From NCBI RefSeq assembly GCF_019890675.1, contig NZ_JAIOAA010000012.1, positions 95,220-159,219 on the forward strand: a stretch of 64,000 nucleotides of DNA, given 5' to 3'. Positions 49,611 through 58,915 of the stretch are shown here, one piece after another (position 1 is the first letter of the stretch; every line of letters starts with the position of its first letter). The position numbers and the translations under genes were made by a program. The notes under the pieces were generated by a model that was not told where the DNA came from, ran no database searches, and worked only from the letters and a program-made list of their open reading frames with translations. The DNA comes from Micromonospora sp. PLK6-60 (GTDB taxonomy: Bacteria > Actinomycetota > Actinomycetes > Mycobacteriales > Micromonosporaceae).

Positions 49611-50030
49611 TCAGCTGAGGGAGGTGTAGGCGACGATCCCGGCGGCCAACACGATCACGCTCACGCCGAGCAGTGTCACGAACGGCACCACCACCGACGA
49701 GGTGCCGATCCCGGGGGCCTCGACCAGGATCCGGGTCGGGCGGGCCGGGTCGAGCACCACGGTCACCGGCCCCGGGGCGCCCGACAACGGGGTCTGCCGC
49801 CAGCGTCCGGGCGTCGCGGTCAGGTCCCGGCCGTCCGGCGTCCGGTAGCGCACCACCGGATAGTACGTCCGGGGGCCGTGCCCCAGGGTGACCGGTCGCA
49901 GGTCGACCACCTCGCCCGGCACCCGGGTGCCCCGGGCGAGCAGGCGCAGGTCGCGCCGCAGCCGGATGACCGCGTACGCGGCGCCGGCCAGCGCCAGCAC
50001 GGTCATGATCGTCAGCAGCACGGTCGGCAT
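49611..50030 (-). CDS. DUF3592-like membrane protein
   Basis: The 139-residue protein has a helix at each end (LLTIMTVLALAGAAYAVI and VPFVTLLGVSVIVLAAGIVAY) around a beta-rich domain (VPGEVVDLRP, YYPVVRYRTPDGR, VTVVLDPARPTRI), the DUF3592 pattern. ATG 50030 was chosen as the first start preceding the first helix. Function unknown. Confidence 0.75.
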   Translation of the reverse strand: MPTVLLTIMTVLALAGAAYAVIRLRRDLRLLARGTRVPGEVVDLRPVTLGHGPRTYYPVVRYRTPDGRDLTATPGRWRQTPLSGAPGPVTVVLDPARPTRILVEAPGIGTSSVVVPFVTLLGVSVIVLAAGIVAYTSLS

Positions 50031-50176
50031 GGCTCTCCTGTCCGGCACCCGTCGCGGCGCCCGGTCACCCAAGGTCCCGGCGCTGTCGGCGGCCCGCGTG
50101 GGCGGCGGCCGGACGCCGCCGGGTCACCGCAGCACCGTACCGAAGGGACGCCCGTGGGACCGACCCGCCCGGACGG

Positions 50177-51661
50177 TCAGTCGACCCAGTCCAGGGTGCG
50201 CTGCACGGCCTTGCGCCACTGGCGCAACTCCCGCTCCCGCTCGGCCGGGTCCATCGCCGGCTGCCACTGGGCGTCGGACCGCCACTGCTCCCGCAGCGTG
50301 GCCAGGTCGGGCCAGAAGCCGACCGCCAGGCCGGCGGCGTACGCGGCGCCGAGGCAGGTGGTCTCGGTGATCCGGGACCGGACGACCGGCACGTCCAGCA
50401 CGTCGGCGAGAAACTGCATCAGCAGCTCGTTGGCGGTCATCCCGCCGTCCACCCGCAGCCGGCGCAGCGCCACGTCCGAGTCGGCGTCCATCGCGTCGAC
50501 CACCTCGCGGGTCTGCCAGGCGGACGCCTCCAGCACCGCCCGGGCCAGGTGTCCCTTGGTGATGTAGCCGGTCAGCCCGGCGATCACACCCCGCGCGTCG
50601 CTGCGCCAGTGCGGCGCGAACAGCCCCGAGAAGGCCGGTACGACGTAGCAGCCGCCGTTGTCGTCGACGGTGCGGGCCAGCTCCTCGACCTCCGGCGCGG
50701 TGGAGATCAGGCCGAGGTTGTCCCGCAGCCACTGCACCAGCGAGCCGGTGACCGCGATCGCCCCCTCCAGGGCGTACGCGGCGGGCTGGCCGGCGATCCG
50801 GTAGGCGACGGTGGTGAGCAGGCCGTGTGCGGAGGTGACCGGGCTGGCCCCGGTGTTGAGCAGCAGGAAGCTGCCGGTGCCGTAGGTGCACTTCGCCTCG
50901 CCGGGCTGGAAGCAGGTCTGCCCGAACAGCGCCGCCTGCTGGTCGCCGAGGGCACTGGCCACCGGCACCCCGGCGAGCGGGCCCCCGGCGGTGCCGTACA
51001 CCTCGGCCGAGGAGCGGATCTCCGGCAGCATCGCCGCGGGCACCCGCAGCGCCGCCAGCAGCTCCGGATCCCAGTCCAGGGTGCGCAGGTCCATCAGCAT
51101 GGTCCGGCTGGCGTTTGTCACGTCGGTGACGTGCCGCCCGGTCAGCTTCCAGATCAGCCAGCTGTCCATGGTGCCGAAGAGCACCTCGCCCCGCTCGGCG
51201 CGCTCCCGCAGGCCGTCGACGTGGTCGAGCAGCCAGCGCAGTTTCGGTCCGGCGAAGTAGGTGGCCAGGGTCAGCCCGGTCCGCTCGCGCAGCCGCTGCT
51301 CGCCGTACGACTCGGCCAGCTCGCGCAGCTGCGGCCCGGTCCGGGTGTCCTGCCAGACGACGGCGTTGGCGACCGGGCGGCCGGTGGCCCGGTCCCAGAC
51401 CACGGTGGTCTCCCGCTGGTTGGTGATGCCGACCGCGGCGAGCCGTTCGGGGCCGACGTCGGCGCCGGCCAGCGCCTCGCCCACCACCCGCTGGACGTTG
51501 CGCCAGATCTCCTCGGCGTCGTGCTCGACCCAGCCGGGCCGGGGGAAGATCTGCCGGTGCTCGCGCTGGGCCACGGAGACGATCTCGCCGGCCCGGTCGA
51601 AGAGGATGCAGCGCGACGAGGTGGTGCCCTGATCGATGGCGGCGACGTAGTCGGGGGTCAC
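50177..51661 (-). CDS. glpK: Glycerol kinase (GlpK)
   Basis: GlpK phosphorylates glycerol to glycerol-3-phosphate with ATP. The 494-residue FGGY protein has AIDQGTTSSR at the start, INQRETTVVWDRATG, DALL-type NAVVWQDTRT, GGMTANELLMQFLADVL and the conserved CTYGTGSFLLLNTG phosphate-binding region. No glpF or glpD is adjacent, so it is a stand-alone gene. GTG 51661 has a TACGGT box 6 bp upstream (51668-51673). Confidence 0.95.
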   Translation of the reverse strand: MTPDYVAAIDQGTTSSRCILFDRAGEIVSVAQREHRQIFPRPGWVEHDAEEIWRNVQRVVGEALAGADVGPERLAAVGITNQRETTVVWDRATGRPVANAVVWQDTRTGPQLRELAESYGEQRLRERTGLTLATYFAGPKLRWLLDHVDGLRERAERGEVLFGTMDSWLIWKLTGRHVTDVTNASRTMLMDLRTLDWDPELLAALRVPAAMLPEIRSSAEVYGTAGGPLAGVPVASALGDQQAALFGQTCFQPGEAKCTYGTGSFLLLNTGASPVTSAHGLLTTVAYRIAGQPAAYALEGAIAVTGSLVQWLRDNLGLISTAPEVEELARTVDDNGGCYVVPAFSGLFAPHWRSDARGVIAGLTGYITKGHLARAVLEASAWQTREVVDAMDADSDVALRRLRVDGGMTANELLMQFLADVLDVPVVRSRITETTCLGAAYAAGLAVGFWPDLATLREQWRSDAQWQPAMDPAERERELRQWRKAVQRTLDWVD

Positions 51662-51667
51662 CCCGGC

Positions 51668-51673
51668 ACCGTA
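51668..51673 (-). promoter_or_regulatory. Leaderless -10 box TACGGT for glpK
   Basis: On the minus strand TACGGT ends 6 bp before GTG 51661. Confidence 0.6.
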
Positions 51674-51686
51674 CCCGCCGCGGCGG

Positions 51687-52163
51687 TCAGGCCGGGGTGA
51701 CGTCCGGGCCGGCGGTGGCCGGTGCGGGGACGATGAGCGTGGCGGTGATCCGGACGGTGGTGCCGGCGTCGCCGGTGGCCACCTCCATGGTGTCGCTCAG
51801 CTCCCGGGCCAGCCAGAGCCCCCAGCCGCCCGCCGTGTCCGGCGCCGGCCGGCTGTGGTCGGCCAGCCGCCCGGCGGTGATCCCCTGGCCGTGGTCGGCC
51901 ACCTCGCAGACCACCTCCGAGGCGCTGCGCCAGAGCCGTAGCCAGCCGTGCCCACCGCCGTGCCGGACCGCGTTGGTGATCAGTTCGTTGACCGCCAGCA
52001 CGAAGTCGTCGAGGCGCTGCCCGGACAGCCCGGCGGCGAGCACGCAGGACGTGACCGAGTGTCGCAGCTCGGTCACCTGGGCCTGATCGAAGGCCTCTGC
52101 GATGAGGACGGAGGAGTCGATGGGCACAACCGTACGCGGTGCGCGCGGTTCTGCGTTCGTCAT
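51687..52163 (-). CDS. RsbW-like HATPase (anti-sigma) protein
   Basis: The 158-residue protein has a Bergerat ATP-binding fold: N box AVNELITNAVRHGGG, G1 DHGQGI and G2-like GGWGLWLARELSD. This is the stand-alone HATPase_c type that acts as an anti-sigma kinase or switch partner in actinobacteria. No sigma factor or STAS protein is adjacent on its strand, so the partner is unknown. It is divergent from the sensor kinase gene. Confidence 0.88.
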   Translation of the reverse strand: MTNAEPRAPRTVVPIDSSVLIAEAFDQAQVTELRHSVTSCVLAAGLSGQRLDDFVLAVNELITNAVRHGGGHGWLRLWRSASEVVCEVADHGQGITAGRLADHSRPAPDTAGGWGLWLARELSDTMEVATGDAGTTVRITATLIVPAPATAGPDVTPA

Positions 52164-52280
52164 GGCCCCGTCCGACAACTGGATCCCTGGTCTTTCGCGA
52201 CATTTCCACCGTACGCCAGGTTTTTCCCCGCCGCACCGGGCCCCGACCGCCGATTGGCCCCGCTGTGGCATCGTGGCGCC

Positions 52281-53432
52281 ATGCCGACGCCCCCCGGAGG
52301 GCTGGAGGGCCCGCTGTGGCGGGCGATCGCCGTCTTCCGCTTCGCCTCCCTCGGCTACGTCGGGCTGCTGGCCGTGCGCAACGGCGACCGGTACGCGCAT
52401 CCGCTGGCGGCCGGCGGCGTGCTGCTGCTGATGCTGGCCTGGACCGGGGTGAGCGTCGCCGGGTACGCCCGCCCGGCCGGCCGCCGGTGGCCGCTGCTCC
52501 TGGCCGACCTCGGCGCGGTGCTGGCCGTCATGGCGGTCACCCCGTGGGTGATCGGCCGGACCGCGCTCGCCGCCGGGGTACCCACCCTCACCGTGGCCTG
52601 GCTGGCCGGGCCGGTGCTCGCCTGGGCCGTCTCCGGCGGGCGGCGGCGCGGCGCGGTGGCCGCCCTGCTGCTCGGCGGGGCGGACCTGGCCACCCGGGAA
52701 CGGATCGGCCAGTCCTCGCTCACCGGGGTGATCCTGCTGCTGCTCGCCGGCGTCGTGGTCGGGCACGTGGCCCGGCTCGCGGTCACCGCCGAGGAGCGGC
52801 TGCAACGGGCGGTCGAGCTGGAGGCGGCGACCCGGGAGCGGGAACGGCTGGCCCGGGGCATCCACGACTCGGTGCTCCAGGTGCTGGCGATGGTGCAGCG
52901 CCGCGGCGCCCACCTGGACGGGGAGGCGGGCGAGTTGGCCCGGCTGGCCGGCGAGCAGGAGGCCGCGCTGCGCGCGCTGATCGCCGGCACCGTACGCCCG
53001 GCGGGCTTCCCCGTGACCGCCGCGGGCGACCATGCGGACGGCGGCGAACTCGACCTGCGCGCCCTGCTCGGCCCGTACGCCTCGGCGCTCGTCTCGGTGG
53101 CCACGCCGGCCACTCCCGTCCCGCTGCCCGCGGCGGTGGCCCGGGAACTGGTGGCCGCCACCGCCGCGGCGCTGGACAACGCGGCCCGGCACGCCGGCGG
53201 CCGGGCCTGGGTGCTGGTCGAGGACGAGGGGGAGACGGTGACCGTCTCGATCCGCGACGCCGGGCCGGGGATCCCGGCCGGCCGGCTCGCGGAGGCCGCC
53301 GCGCAGGGCCGGCTCGGCGTGGCGCAGTCCATCCGGGGCCGGGTGAGCGACCTGGGCGGCACGGTACGGATCGAGGCCGGCCCCGGCGCCGGCACCGAAA
53401 TCGAGCTGACCGTCCCCCGGCGACCGGGTTGA
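52281..53432 (+). CDS. Two-component sensor histidine kinase (MacS/LiaS type)
   Basis: The 383-residue protein has an N-terminal membrane domain of about five to six helices (residues ~20-165), a coiled linker (EERLQRAVELEAATRERERLARGIHDSVLQVLAMVQRRG, with the phosphorylated His in GIHDSVLQ), and a HATPase domain with N box ALDNAARHAGG and G box DAGPGIPAGR. This is the HisKA_3 group, paired with NarL-type regulators. ATG 52281 has a CATCGT sequence 6 bp upstream. The response regulator follows 23 bp downstream. Confidence 0.92.
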   Translation: MPTPPGGLEGPLWRAIAVFRFASLGYVGLLAVRNGDRYAHPLAAGGVLLLMLAWTGVSVAGYARPAGRRWPLLLADLGAVLAVMAVTPWVIGRTALAAGVPTLTVAWLAGPVLAWAVSGGRRRGAVAALLLGGADLATRERIGQSSLTGVILLLLAGVVVGHVARLAVTAEERLQRAVELEAATRERERLARGIHDSVLQVLAMVQRRGAHLDGEAGELARLAGEQEAALRALIAGTVRPAGFPVTAAGDHADGGELDLRALLGPYASALVSVATPATPVPLPAAVARELVAATAAALDNAARHAGGRAWVLVEDEGETVTVSIRDAGPGIPAGRLAEAAAQGRLGVAQSIRGRVSDLGGTVRIEAGPGAGTEIELTVPRRPG

Positions 53433-53455
53433 GCGGTGGGAGAGGAGTGCACGAC

Positions 53456-54109
53456 GTGGTACGGGTGATGGTGGTCGACGACCACCCGATGTGGCGCGAG
53501 GGGGTGGCCCGGGACCTCGCCGAGGCCGGTCACCAGGTGGTGGCCACCAGCGGGGAGGGACGGCAGGCGGTCCGGGTGGCCCCCGCCGCGCGCCCCGACG
53601 TGGTGGTGCTGGACCTCCAGTTGCCGGACATCTCCGGGGTGGAGGTGATCCGGGGCCTGCGGGCCGCCCTGCCGCAGGTGCGGGTGCTGATGCTCTCCGC
53701 GAGCGGCGAGCAGGAGAGCGTGCTGGAGGCGGTGAAGGCGGGGGCCACCGGCTACCTGGTCAAGTCGGCCGCCCCGGCGGAGTTCCTGGACGCGGTGCGG
53801 CGGACGGCGGCGGGCGAGCCGGTCTTCACCCCGGGCCTGGCCGGGCTGGTGCTGGGGGAGTTCCGCCGGCTGGCGGCCGGTGGCGGGGACCGGTCGGTGG
53901 CCCGACCCGACGCGGCACCCCGGCTCACCGATCGGGAGACCGAGGTGCTGCGGCTGGTGGCGAAGGGGCTGTCCTACCGGCAGATCGCCGAGCGGCTGGA
54001 GCTGTCCCACCGGACGGTGCAGAACCACGTGCAGAACACGCTGGGCAAGCTCCAGCTGCACAACCGGGTCGAGCTGACCCGGTACGCGATCGAGCGCGGG
54101 CTGGACTGA
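53456..54109 (+). CDS. NarL/FixJ-family response regulator
   Basis: The 217-residue protein has a receiver domain (RVMVVDDHPMWREG, phospho-Asp in VVVLDLQLPDISG, Lys in ATGYLVKSAAP) and a LuxR-type helix-turn-helix (LTDRETEVLRLVAKGLSYRQIAERLELSHRTVQNHVQNTLGKLQ). GTG 53456 was chosen because GAGGAG lies 8 nt upstream; GTG 53447 is possible. It forms a complete two-component system with the upstream kinase. Confidence 0.93.
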   Translation: MVRVMVVDDHPMWREGVARDLAEAGHQVVATSGEGRQAVRVAPAARPDVVVLDLQLPDISGVEVIRGLRAALPQVRVLMLSASGEQESVLEAVKAGATGYLVKSAAPAEFLDAVRRTAAGEPVFTPGLAGLVLGEFRRLAAGGGDRSVARPDAAPRLTDRETEVLRLVAKGLSYRQIAERLELSHRTVQNHVQNTLGKLQLHNRVELTRYAIERGLD

Positions 54110-54113
54110 GGCG

Positions 54114-54686
54114 TCAGCTCGCCTCGGGCGGCCGGGTCTCGTGCACGGCCAGCTCCTCGGCGGTCGCGCCGCCGCCGGCCGCGCCCGCGTCGAAGGCGAC
54201 GTTGTCGGTCTCCTGGTCGGTGTGCGCCCCCTCGTCCGGCTCCACCAGCCGGCCGACCTGGTGGTCGGCCACCGTGCCGAGCTGGCCGTGGTCGTAGACG
54301 GAGACCGGGGAGTGCGGGTCCGAGGTGGGTCCCGGGTCGATCACGTCGGCGTCGAGCTGGGCCTGGGCGGCGGCCTCCTCGCTGTCCGCCTCGGCGGCGA
54401 TGTCCGGGTCGACCGGGCCGGCCAGCGGGTCGTCCGCCGGCCGCTCGTACTGCTCGCGGTCGAGCTTGTAGTCCAGCGACTCGCCGTCGAGCTGCTCGTC
54501 CGCCGTGGTGCCGAAGCGGTCCACCGCCACCGGAGTGCGGTCGCCGGGCAGCTGCGCCGGCTTCGGCCCGTCCGCCTCGCGACCGGTCAGCACGTCGTCG
54601 TGGGCGGACGAGTCGTCGTCGGCGGTGTCGGGCAGGCCATCCGCCTCAGGGTCGGCAATGGGGGTCGGGAACTCGTCGTCGCGCAT
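54114..54686 (-). CDS. DUF5709-type acidic protein
   Basis: The 190-residue protein is highly acidic and probably disordered, with the DUF5709 pattern (LDYKLDREQYERPADDPLAGPVDPDIAAEADSEEAAAQAQLDADVIDPGP). Converges on the response regulator 4 bp away. No function is known for the family. Confidence 0.8.
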   Translation of the reverse strand: MRDDEFPTPIADPEADGLPDTADDDSSAHDDVLTGREADGPKPAQLPGDRTPVAVDRFGTTADEQLDGESLDYKLDREQYERPADDPLAGPVDPDIAAEADSEEAAAQAQLDADVIDPGPTSDPHSPVSVYDHGQLGTVADHQVGRLVEPDEGAHTDQETDNVAFDAGAAGGGATAEELAVHETRPPEAS

Positions 54687-54766
54687 GTCTGATCACTACC
54701 CACTGCCCCTCGCGGGTAACCGGGGCGGCCCGTGGCCATCGGGAGCAAAGCGGAGGAAAGCGGCGA

Positions 54767-55489
54767 TCAGCGGCGGAAGCTGGCCTCGTCCTCGGCGTAC
54801 AGGACGCACCAGACCACCTTGCCGTCCGGCACCGCGCTGCTGCCCCAACGCCGGGCCACCGTGTCGATCAGCAGCAGGCCGCGCCCGCCCGCGGTGTCCA
54901 CCGGGGCGAGGCCCGAGAACGTCGGGCGCTCGGGCGAGTGGTCCCGGACCGCCAGGTGCAGGGTGCCGGCCCGGGGCGCCAGCCAGACCGTCATCGGGGT
55001 GCCCGCGTGCGCGACCACGTTGTTGACCAGCTCGGTGACCGCGATGCAGGCCGGCTCGGCCAGCTCCGGCAGGCCCCAGCGGCGACAGCCCTCGGTGACC
55101 AGCTCCCGGGCCAGCCGGGCGGAGCCCACCACCGGCGGGAGGTCGACCTGGGCGAACTCGGGGCGGGGCGCGGCGGCCAGCGCCGCGTCCAGGGTCGGGC
55201 AGACCAGCGCCCCGACGCCCGCGGTGGCCCCGCTCGGATCGCAGACCACCAGGCCGGCGGCCGGCCAGTCGGCCACCGCCGCGAGCACCTCGGCGAGCAC
55301 CCGACGGGTGGCCGGCCCGCCCGGCGGCAGCCGGGAGAGATCGACGACGACCGGACCGGGCCGTTCACTGAGCCGGGCGAGCAGCGCGTCGCGGACCGCC
55401 GGCACCCCGGCCGGACCGAGCGCCCCGGTCAGGTGCAGGACGGGCGACGACCCGTCGGTCTCCACCAGGCAGGGCACGTCCGTCGGCAT
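54767..55489 (-). CDS. Fused STAS-like and HATPase anti-sigma-type regulator
   Basis: The 240-residue protein has a STAS-like N-terminal half (VLHLTGALGPAGVPAVRDALLARLSERPGPVVVDLSRLPPGGPATRRVLAEVL, ~15-110) and an HATPase C-terminal half (N box ITELVNNVVAHAGTP, G2 TAGGRGLLLIDTVARRWG). The G1 box is degenerate (DHSPERP for DxGxG), so ATP binding may be weak. The fusion joins anti-sigma antagonist and anti-sigma kinase modules. ATG 55489 has AGGA 5 nt upstream. Confidence 0.8.
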   Translation of the reverse strand: MPTDVPCLVETDGSSPVLHLTGALGPAGVPAVRDALLARLSERPGPVVVDLSRLPPGGPATRRVLAEVLAAVADWPAAGLVVCDPSGATAGVGALVCPTLDAALAAAPRPEFAQVDLPPVVGSARLARELVTEGCRRWGLPELAEPACIAVTELVNNVVAHAGTPMTVWLAPRAGTLHLAVRDHSPERPTFSGLAPVDTAGGRGLLLIDTVARRWGSSAVPDGKVVWCVLYAEDEASFRR

Positions 55490-55548
55490 GATCGTCCTAT
55501 TGTGCATGCCGGCCCCGGGCCGCGCACCCGGCCGGTTCGCCCCGTCCA

Positions 55549-56547
55549 TCACCGCTCCGTCCGGGATCGTCGGGCGATCGCCGCCACCGTCCCGGCCGCG
55601 GTCCCCGCCGCCGCCAGGCCGAACGCGGCGCTCATCCGGACCAGCTGCCGGCGCCGGCCGGGCCAGCCCCCGCCGGTCCGCGCCGTCCCGCGCGGACCGA
55701 ACACGTTGCCGGTGGTCTCCGGTCGGGCCGTCGGGCCGAACTGGGTCCGGTGCACGTACCAGCCGAGCGCCCGCTCGGCCAGCGCCGGGGCGAGCCGCCA
55801 CTGGAGGCCGATCAGGCGGGCCGCCCCGCCCGCGTACGCCTCCCGGCGCGGCCGGCACAGCAGCCGCACGATCGTCTCCGCGACCACCTCCGGCGGGTAG
55901 ACCGGCGGTGGTGGCACCAGCTCCCGGCCGCTGTGGTTGGCCGCGTGCCGGAAGAACGGGGTGTCGATGGTGGCGGGCAGGACGGTGCAGACCGAGATGC
56001 TGGAGCGTCCGGTCACCCGCAGCTCCTGCCGGACCGTGTCGGCCAGCCCACGGATGCCGTGTTTCGCCGCGTTGTACGCCGACTGGTAGGGCATCGCCAC
56101 CTCGGCCAGCACCGAGGCGTTGTTGACCAGCACCCCGCCGCCCGCCGCGGCCAGGTGGGGCAGCGCGGCCCGCACGCCGTACGCGGTGCCCAGCAGGTTG
56201 ACCTCCACCACCCGGCGGAACTCCGCCACCGGGATCTCGTCGAAGAGGCCGACGGCGCTCACCGCGGCGTTGTTCACCCAGCCGTCGATCCGGCCGAAGG
56301 CGGTCGCCGCGCGCTCCGCGAGCCGGTCGACCGCGGCCGGGTCGGTCACGTCGGTCGGCACCACCAGGGCGCGCCCGCCCAGCTCGTGGCACCGCTGCGC
56401 GACCACGTGCAGCGCCGCCTCGCTCCGGGCCGCCAGCACCACGTCGGCGCCCCGGTCGGCCAGGGCGTACGCGGTGGCGGCGCCGATGCCACCGGAGGCG
56501 CCGGTGACGACCACGGTGGCGTCGGCGAGACTGCGGGTGAGCGGCAT
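55549..56547 (-). CDS. Short-chain dehydrogenase/reductase with C-terminal membrane extension
   Basis: The 332-residue protein has the SDR cofactor motif TGASGGIGAATAYAL, NNAAVSAV, and catalytic Ser/Tyr/Lys in VNNASVLAEVAMPYQSAYNAAKHG (YxxxK). About 90 residues follow the core, with a possible hydrophobic C-terminal segment (FGLAAAGTAAGTVAAIA). The substrate is unknown. ATG 56547 was chosen since the core begins right after it. Confidence 0.88.
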   Translation of the reverse strand: MPLTRSLADATVVVTGASGGIGAATAYALADRGADVVLAARSEAALHVVAQRCHELGGRALVVPTDVTDPAAVDRLAERAATAFGRIDGWVNNAAVSAVGLFDEIPVAEFRRVVEVNLLGTAYGVRAALPHLAAAGGGVLVNNASVLAEVAMPYQSAYNAAKHGIRGLADTVRQELRVTGRSSISVCTVLPATIDTPFFRHAANHSGRELVPPPPVYPPEVVAETIVRLLCRPRREAYAGGAARLIGLQWRLAPALAERALGWYVHRTQFGPTARPETTGNVFGPRGTARTGGGWPGRRRQLVRMSAAFGLAAAGTAAGTVAAIARRSRTER

Positions 56548-56759
56548 TGGAATCCGGTACCCCCGGCACCGGGAGGTCATGCCGACGGGACCCGACGGAT
56601 CGGCGACGGAATCCGGGCGGCCGGTGGTGACCCCACGATCGGAAGTGCCGGACGCCACCAGGTCCCTCCCGAGTTGTCATGTTTCGGCTCGACGGACCTG
56701 GGTTAATGGGACGCTCTGACCGGGGAGACCACCGCTCGTCAATGGCATGGAGGTGCACC

Positions 56760-57962
56760 ATGCGCGTCGGCCTAGTGTGCGCGCACGCCGGCCGTTCCAG
56801 GCCCGCTGACGGCCCGGCCGTCGGCACCCGTCAGCACGTCGCGCGGGTCGCGGCGGAGCTGGCCGAGCGCGGGCACGAGGTGCGGGTGTACGAGCGGCTC
56901 GACGAGCCGGGGCTGCCCGCGCGGGCCGAGCTGGACGGCTACCGCCTGGAGCGGGCGCCGATCGGACCGGCCGCCCCGACCGCCACCGCCGAGCTGGTGC
57001 CGTACATGGCGGAGTTCGGTCGCTGGCTGGCCGACCGCTGGGCCGACGACTGGATGCCCGAGGTGGTGCACGGGCACTACTGGGTGGGTGGCCTGGCCGC
57101 CGCGCACGCCGTCCGGGAGACCGACATCCCGATCGTGCAGACGTTCCACTCCCTCGGCGTCGAGCAGCTGCGTCACCTCGGCCCCGGGTACGGCGGGCCG
57201 GGGGAGCGGATCCCGCTGGAGCGGGCGCTCAGCCGGGCGGTGGACGTGGCGGTCGCCCAGTGCAACGACGAGGTCGACGAGCTGACCCGGATGGGCCTGC
57301 AACGCACCTCGGTGGCGATGGTGCCGACCGGCGTGGACACCGACCAGTTCCACCCCGACGGCGAGGCGGCGCCCCGGGACCAGCGGCACCGCATCCTGGC
57401 CGTCGGCGGCCTCGCGCCCGGCCACGGGCACGAGGACCTGATCCGGGCGATGCGGCTGGTCGGGGACGCCGAGCTGGTGATCGCCGGCGGCCCGCCGGCC
57501 GCCGGGCTGGCCGGGCACGCCGAGGCGCGCCGGCTGCGCGAGCTGGCCGAGCTGGCCGGGGTCGCCGACCAGGTCAGCCTGGTCGGTGAGGTCCCGCACG
57601 ACCAGCTGGCCACCTGGTACCGCTCGGCCGACGTGGTGGCCTGCACCCCGCACTACGCCGCCGCCGGGCGGGTGTCGCTGGAGGCGATGGCGTGCGGGGT
57701 GCCGGTGGTCGGTTACGCGGTGGGTGGCATCGCCGACGCGGTGGTCGACGAGGTCACCGGACGGCTGGTCACCCCGGGCGACGTCCGCACGCTGGGCGTC
57801 ACGCTGCGCCGGCTGCTGGCCGACAACGCCGGCCGGTTCGCGTACGGGCACGCCGCGGTGGACCGGGTGCGGTGCAGCTACACCTGGGAACGGACCGCCG
57901 GCGCGCTGGAGCGGCTCTACGAGCGGGTGGTCGGCCGGCGCAAGCCGGTCGAGGCGGCCTGA
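56760..57962 (+). CDS. GT4-family glycosyltransferase
   Basis: The 400-residue GT-B protein has the donor-domain signature LEAMACGVPVVGYAVGGIADAV (acid Glu, ~300) and an N-terminal acceptor domain (GTRQHVARVAAELAERGHEVRVYE). These retaining enzymes transfer a sugar from a nucleotide donor to lipid or oligosaccharide acceptors. ATG 56760 follows GGAGGTGCACC. It is divergent from the SDR gene across 212 bp and its end overlaps the permease gene by 46 bp. Confidence 0.93.
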   Translation: MRVGLVCAHAGRSRPADGPAVGTRQHVARVAAELAERGHEVRVYERLDEPGLPARAELDGYRLERAPIGPAAPTATAELVPYMAEFGRWLADRWADDWMPEVVHGHYWVGGLAAAHAVRETDIPIVQTFHSLGVEQLRHLGPGYGGPGERIPLERALSRAVDVAVAQCNDEVDELTRMGLQRTSVAMVPTGVDTDQFHPDGEAAPRDQRHRILAVGGLAPGHGHEDLIRAMRLVGDAELVIAGGPPAAGLAGHAEARRLRELAELAGVADQVSLVGEVPHDQLATWYRSADVVACTPHYAAAGRVSLEAMACGVPVVGYAVGGIADAVVDEVTGRLVTPGDVRTLGVTLRRLLADNAGRFAYGHAAVDRVRCSYTWERTAGALERLYERVVGRRKPVEAA

Positions 57963-58888
57963 TCCAGCGGCGCGGCCTGCTCGCCCAGCGGGGCGGGCGG
58001 CAGCGCGGCGGTGCCGACCCCGACCATCGCGCGTTCCCGCTCCCGGGTCGAGGTGTGGTGGTGTTGCGGCTCGGCGTACCGGGTCAACCCGATCACCGCG
58101 AGCAGGGTGACCAGGAAACCGACGCCGGCCAGCCACTCGCGGCCCGGCCAGATCCGGTCACCAAGCAGCAGCAGGCCGACGACCGCCGCGGGCACCGCGC
58201 CGGCGGCGTCCATCGCCGCCACCGCCGCCGTGGTGGAGCCCCGCTGCATGGCCAGCCCGAGGAGCAACTGCCCGACGAGCGAGTGGGCGATCAGCAGGTA
58301 GAGCAGCGGGTCGCGGAGGAACGCCTCCGCCGAGGCCGCCGCGGCGAGCGGCCGGGCGGCCACCGCGGCGGCGGAGAACGCCATCCCGGCCAGCGAGCCG
58401 AGCACCACCGAACCCAGGGCGCCGTGCAGCCGTACCGCGAAGAACCCGCAGACCGCGATCACGCCCAGCGCCGCGCCCAGGGCCACCAGGCCGGCGAAGC
58501 CGAGCGGCCGGGACTGCGCCGGCTCGGCGGCGAGCACCAGCGCGGTGATCCCGGCGAAGAGCAGGGCCAGCAGCGCCACCTCGGCCATCGGTAATCGCCA
58601 CTTCAGCACCACCACGCCGAGGATCGCGGTGACCCCCAGCCCGGCCGCCACGCTGGCCTGGACCAGGAACAACGGCAGGTCGCGGCGGGCCAGGAAGGCC
58701 AGCACGAAGCCGGCCACCTGGCACAGCAGCCCGACCAGGTACGTGCGGTGCCCGGCCAGCCGCAGCAGCAGGCCCGGGTCGAAGGTGTGGTGCACCGTGG
58801 TGCGCGCGGCGGCGACCGACTGGAGGAGGTTGGCGACGCCGTACGCGACGATCATGGCCGCGAGGAAGCACCACCCGGAGGACACCAC
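57917..58888 (-). CDS. DMT/EamA-like multi-pass membrane protein
   Basis: The 323-residue protein has about nine to ten hydrophobic helices arranged in two halves, an EamA-like pattern (GWCFLAAMIVAYGVANLLQSVA; second half LLIAHSLVGQLLLGLAMQRG). The substrate is unknown. GTG 58888 fits a leaderless transcript (TATCCT 6 bp upstream). The 3' end overlaps the convergent glycosyltransferase gene by 46 bp. Confidence 0.83.
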   Translation of the reverse strand: MVSSGWCFLAAMIVAYGVANLLQSVAAARTTVHHTFDPGLLLRLAGHRTYLVGLLCQVAGFVLAFLARRDLPLFLVQASVAAGLGVTAILGVVVLKWRLPMAEVALLALLFAGITALVLAAEPAQSRPLGFAGLVALGAALGVIAVCGFFAVRLHGALGSVVLGSLAGMAFSAAAVAARPLAAAASAEAFLRDPLLYLLIAHSLVGQLLLGLAMQRGSTTAAVAAMDAAGAVPAAVVGLLLLGDRIWPGREWLAGVGFLVTLLAVIGLTRYAEPQHHHTSTRERERAMVGVGTAALPPAPLGEQAAPLDQAASTGLRRPTTRS

Positions 58889-58894
58889 CTGGCG

Positions 58895-58900
58895 AGGATA
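58895..58900 (-). promoter_or_regulatory. Leaderless -10 box TATCCT for the DMT-type gene
   Basis: On the minus strand TATCCT ends 6 bp before GTG 58888. Confidence 0.6.
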
Positions 58901-58915
58901 GAGGGTGCCCGGGGC

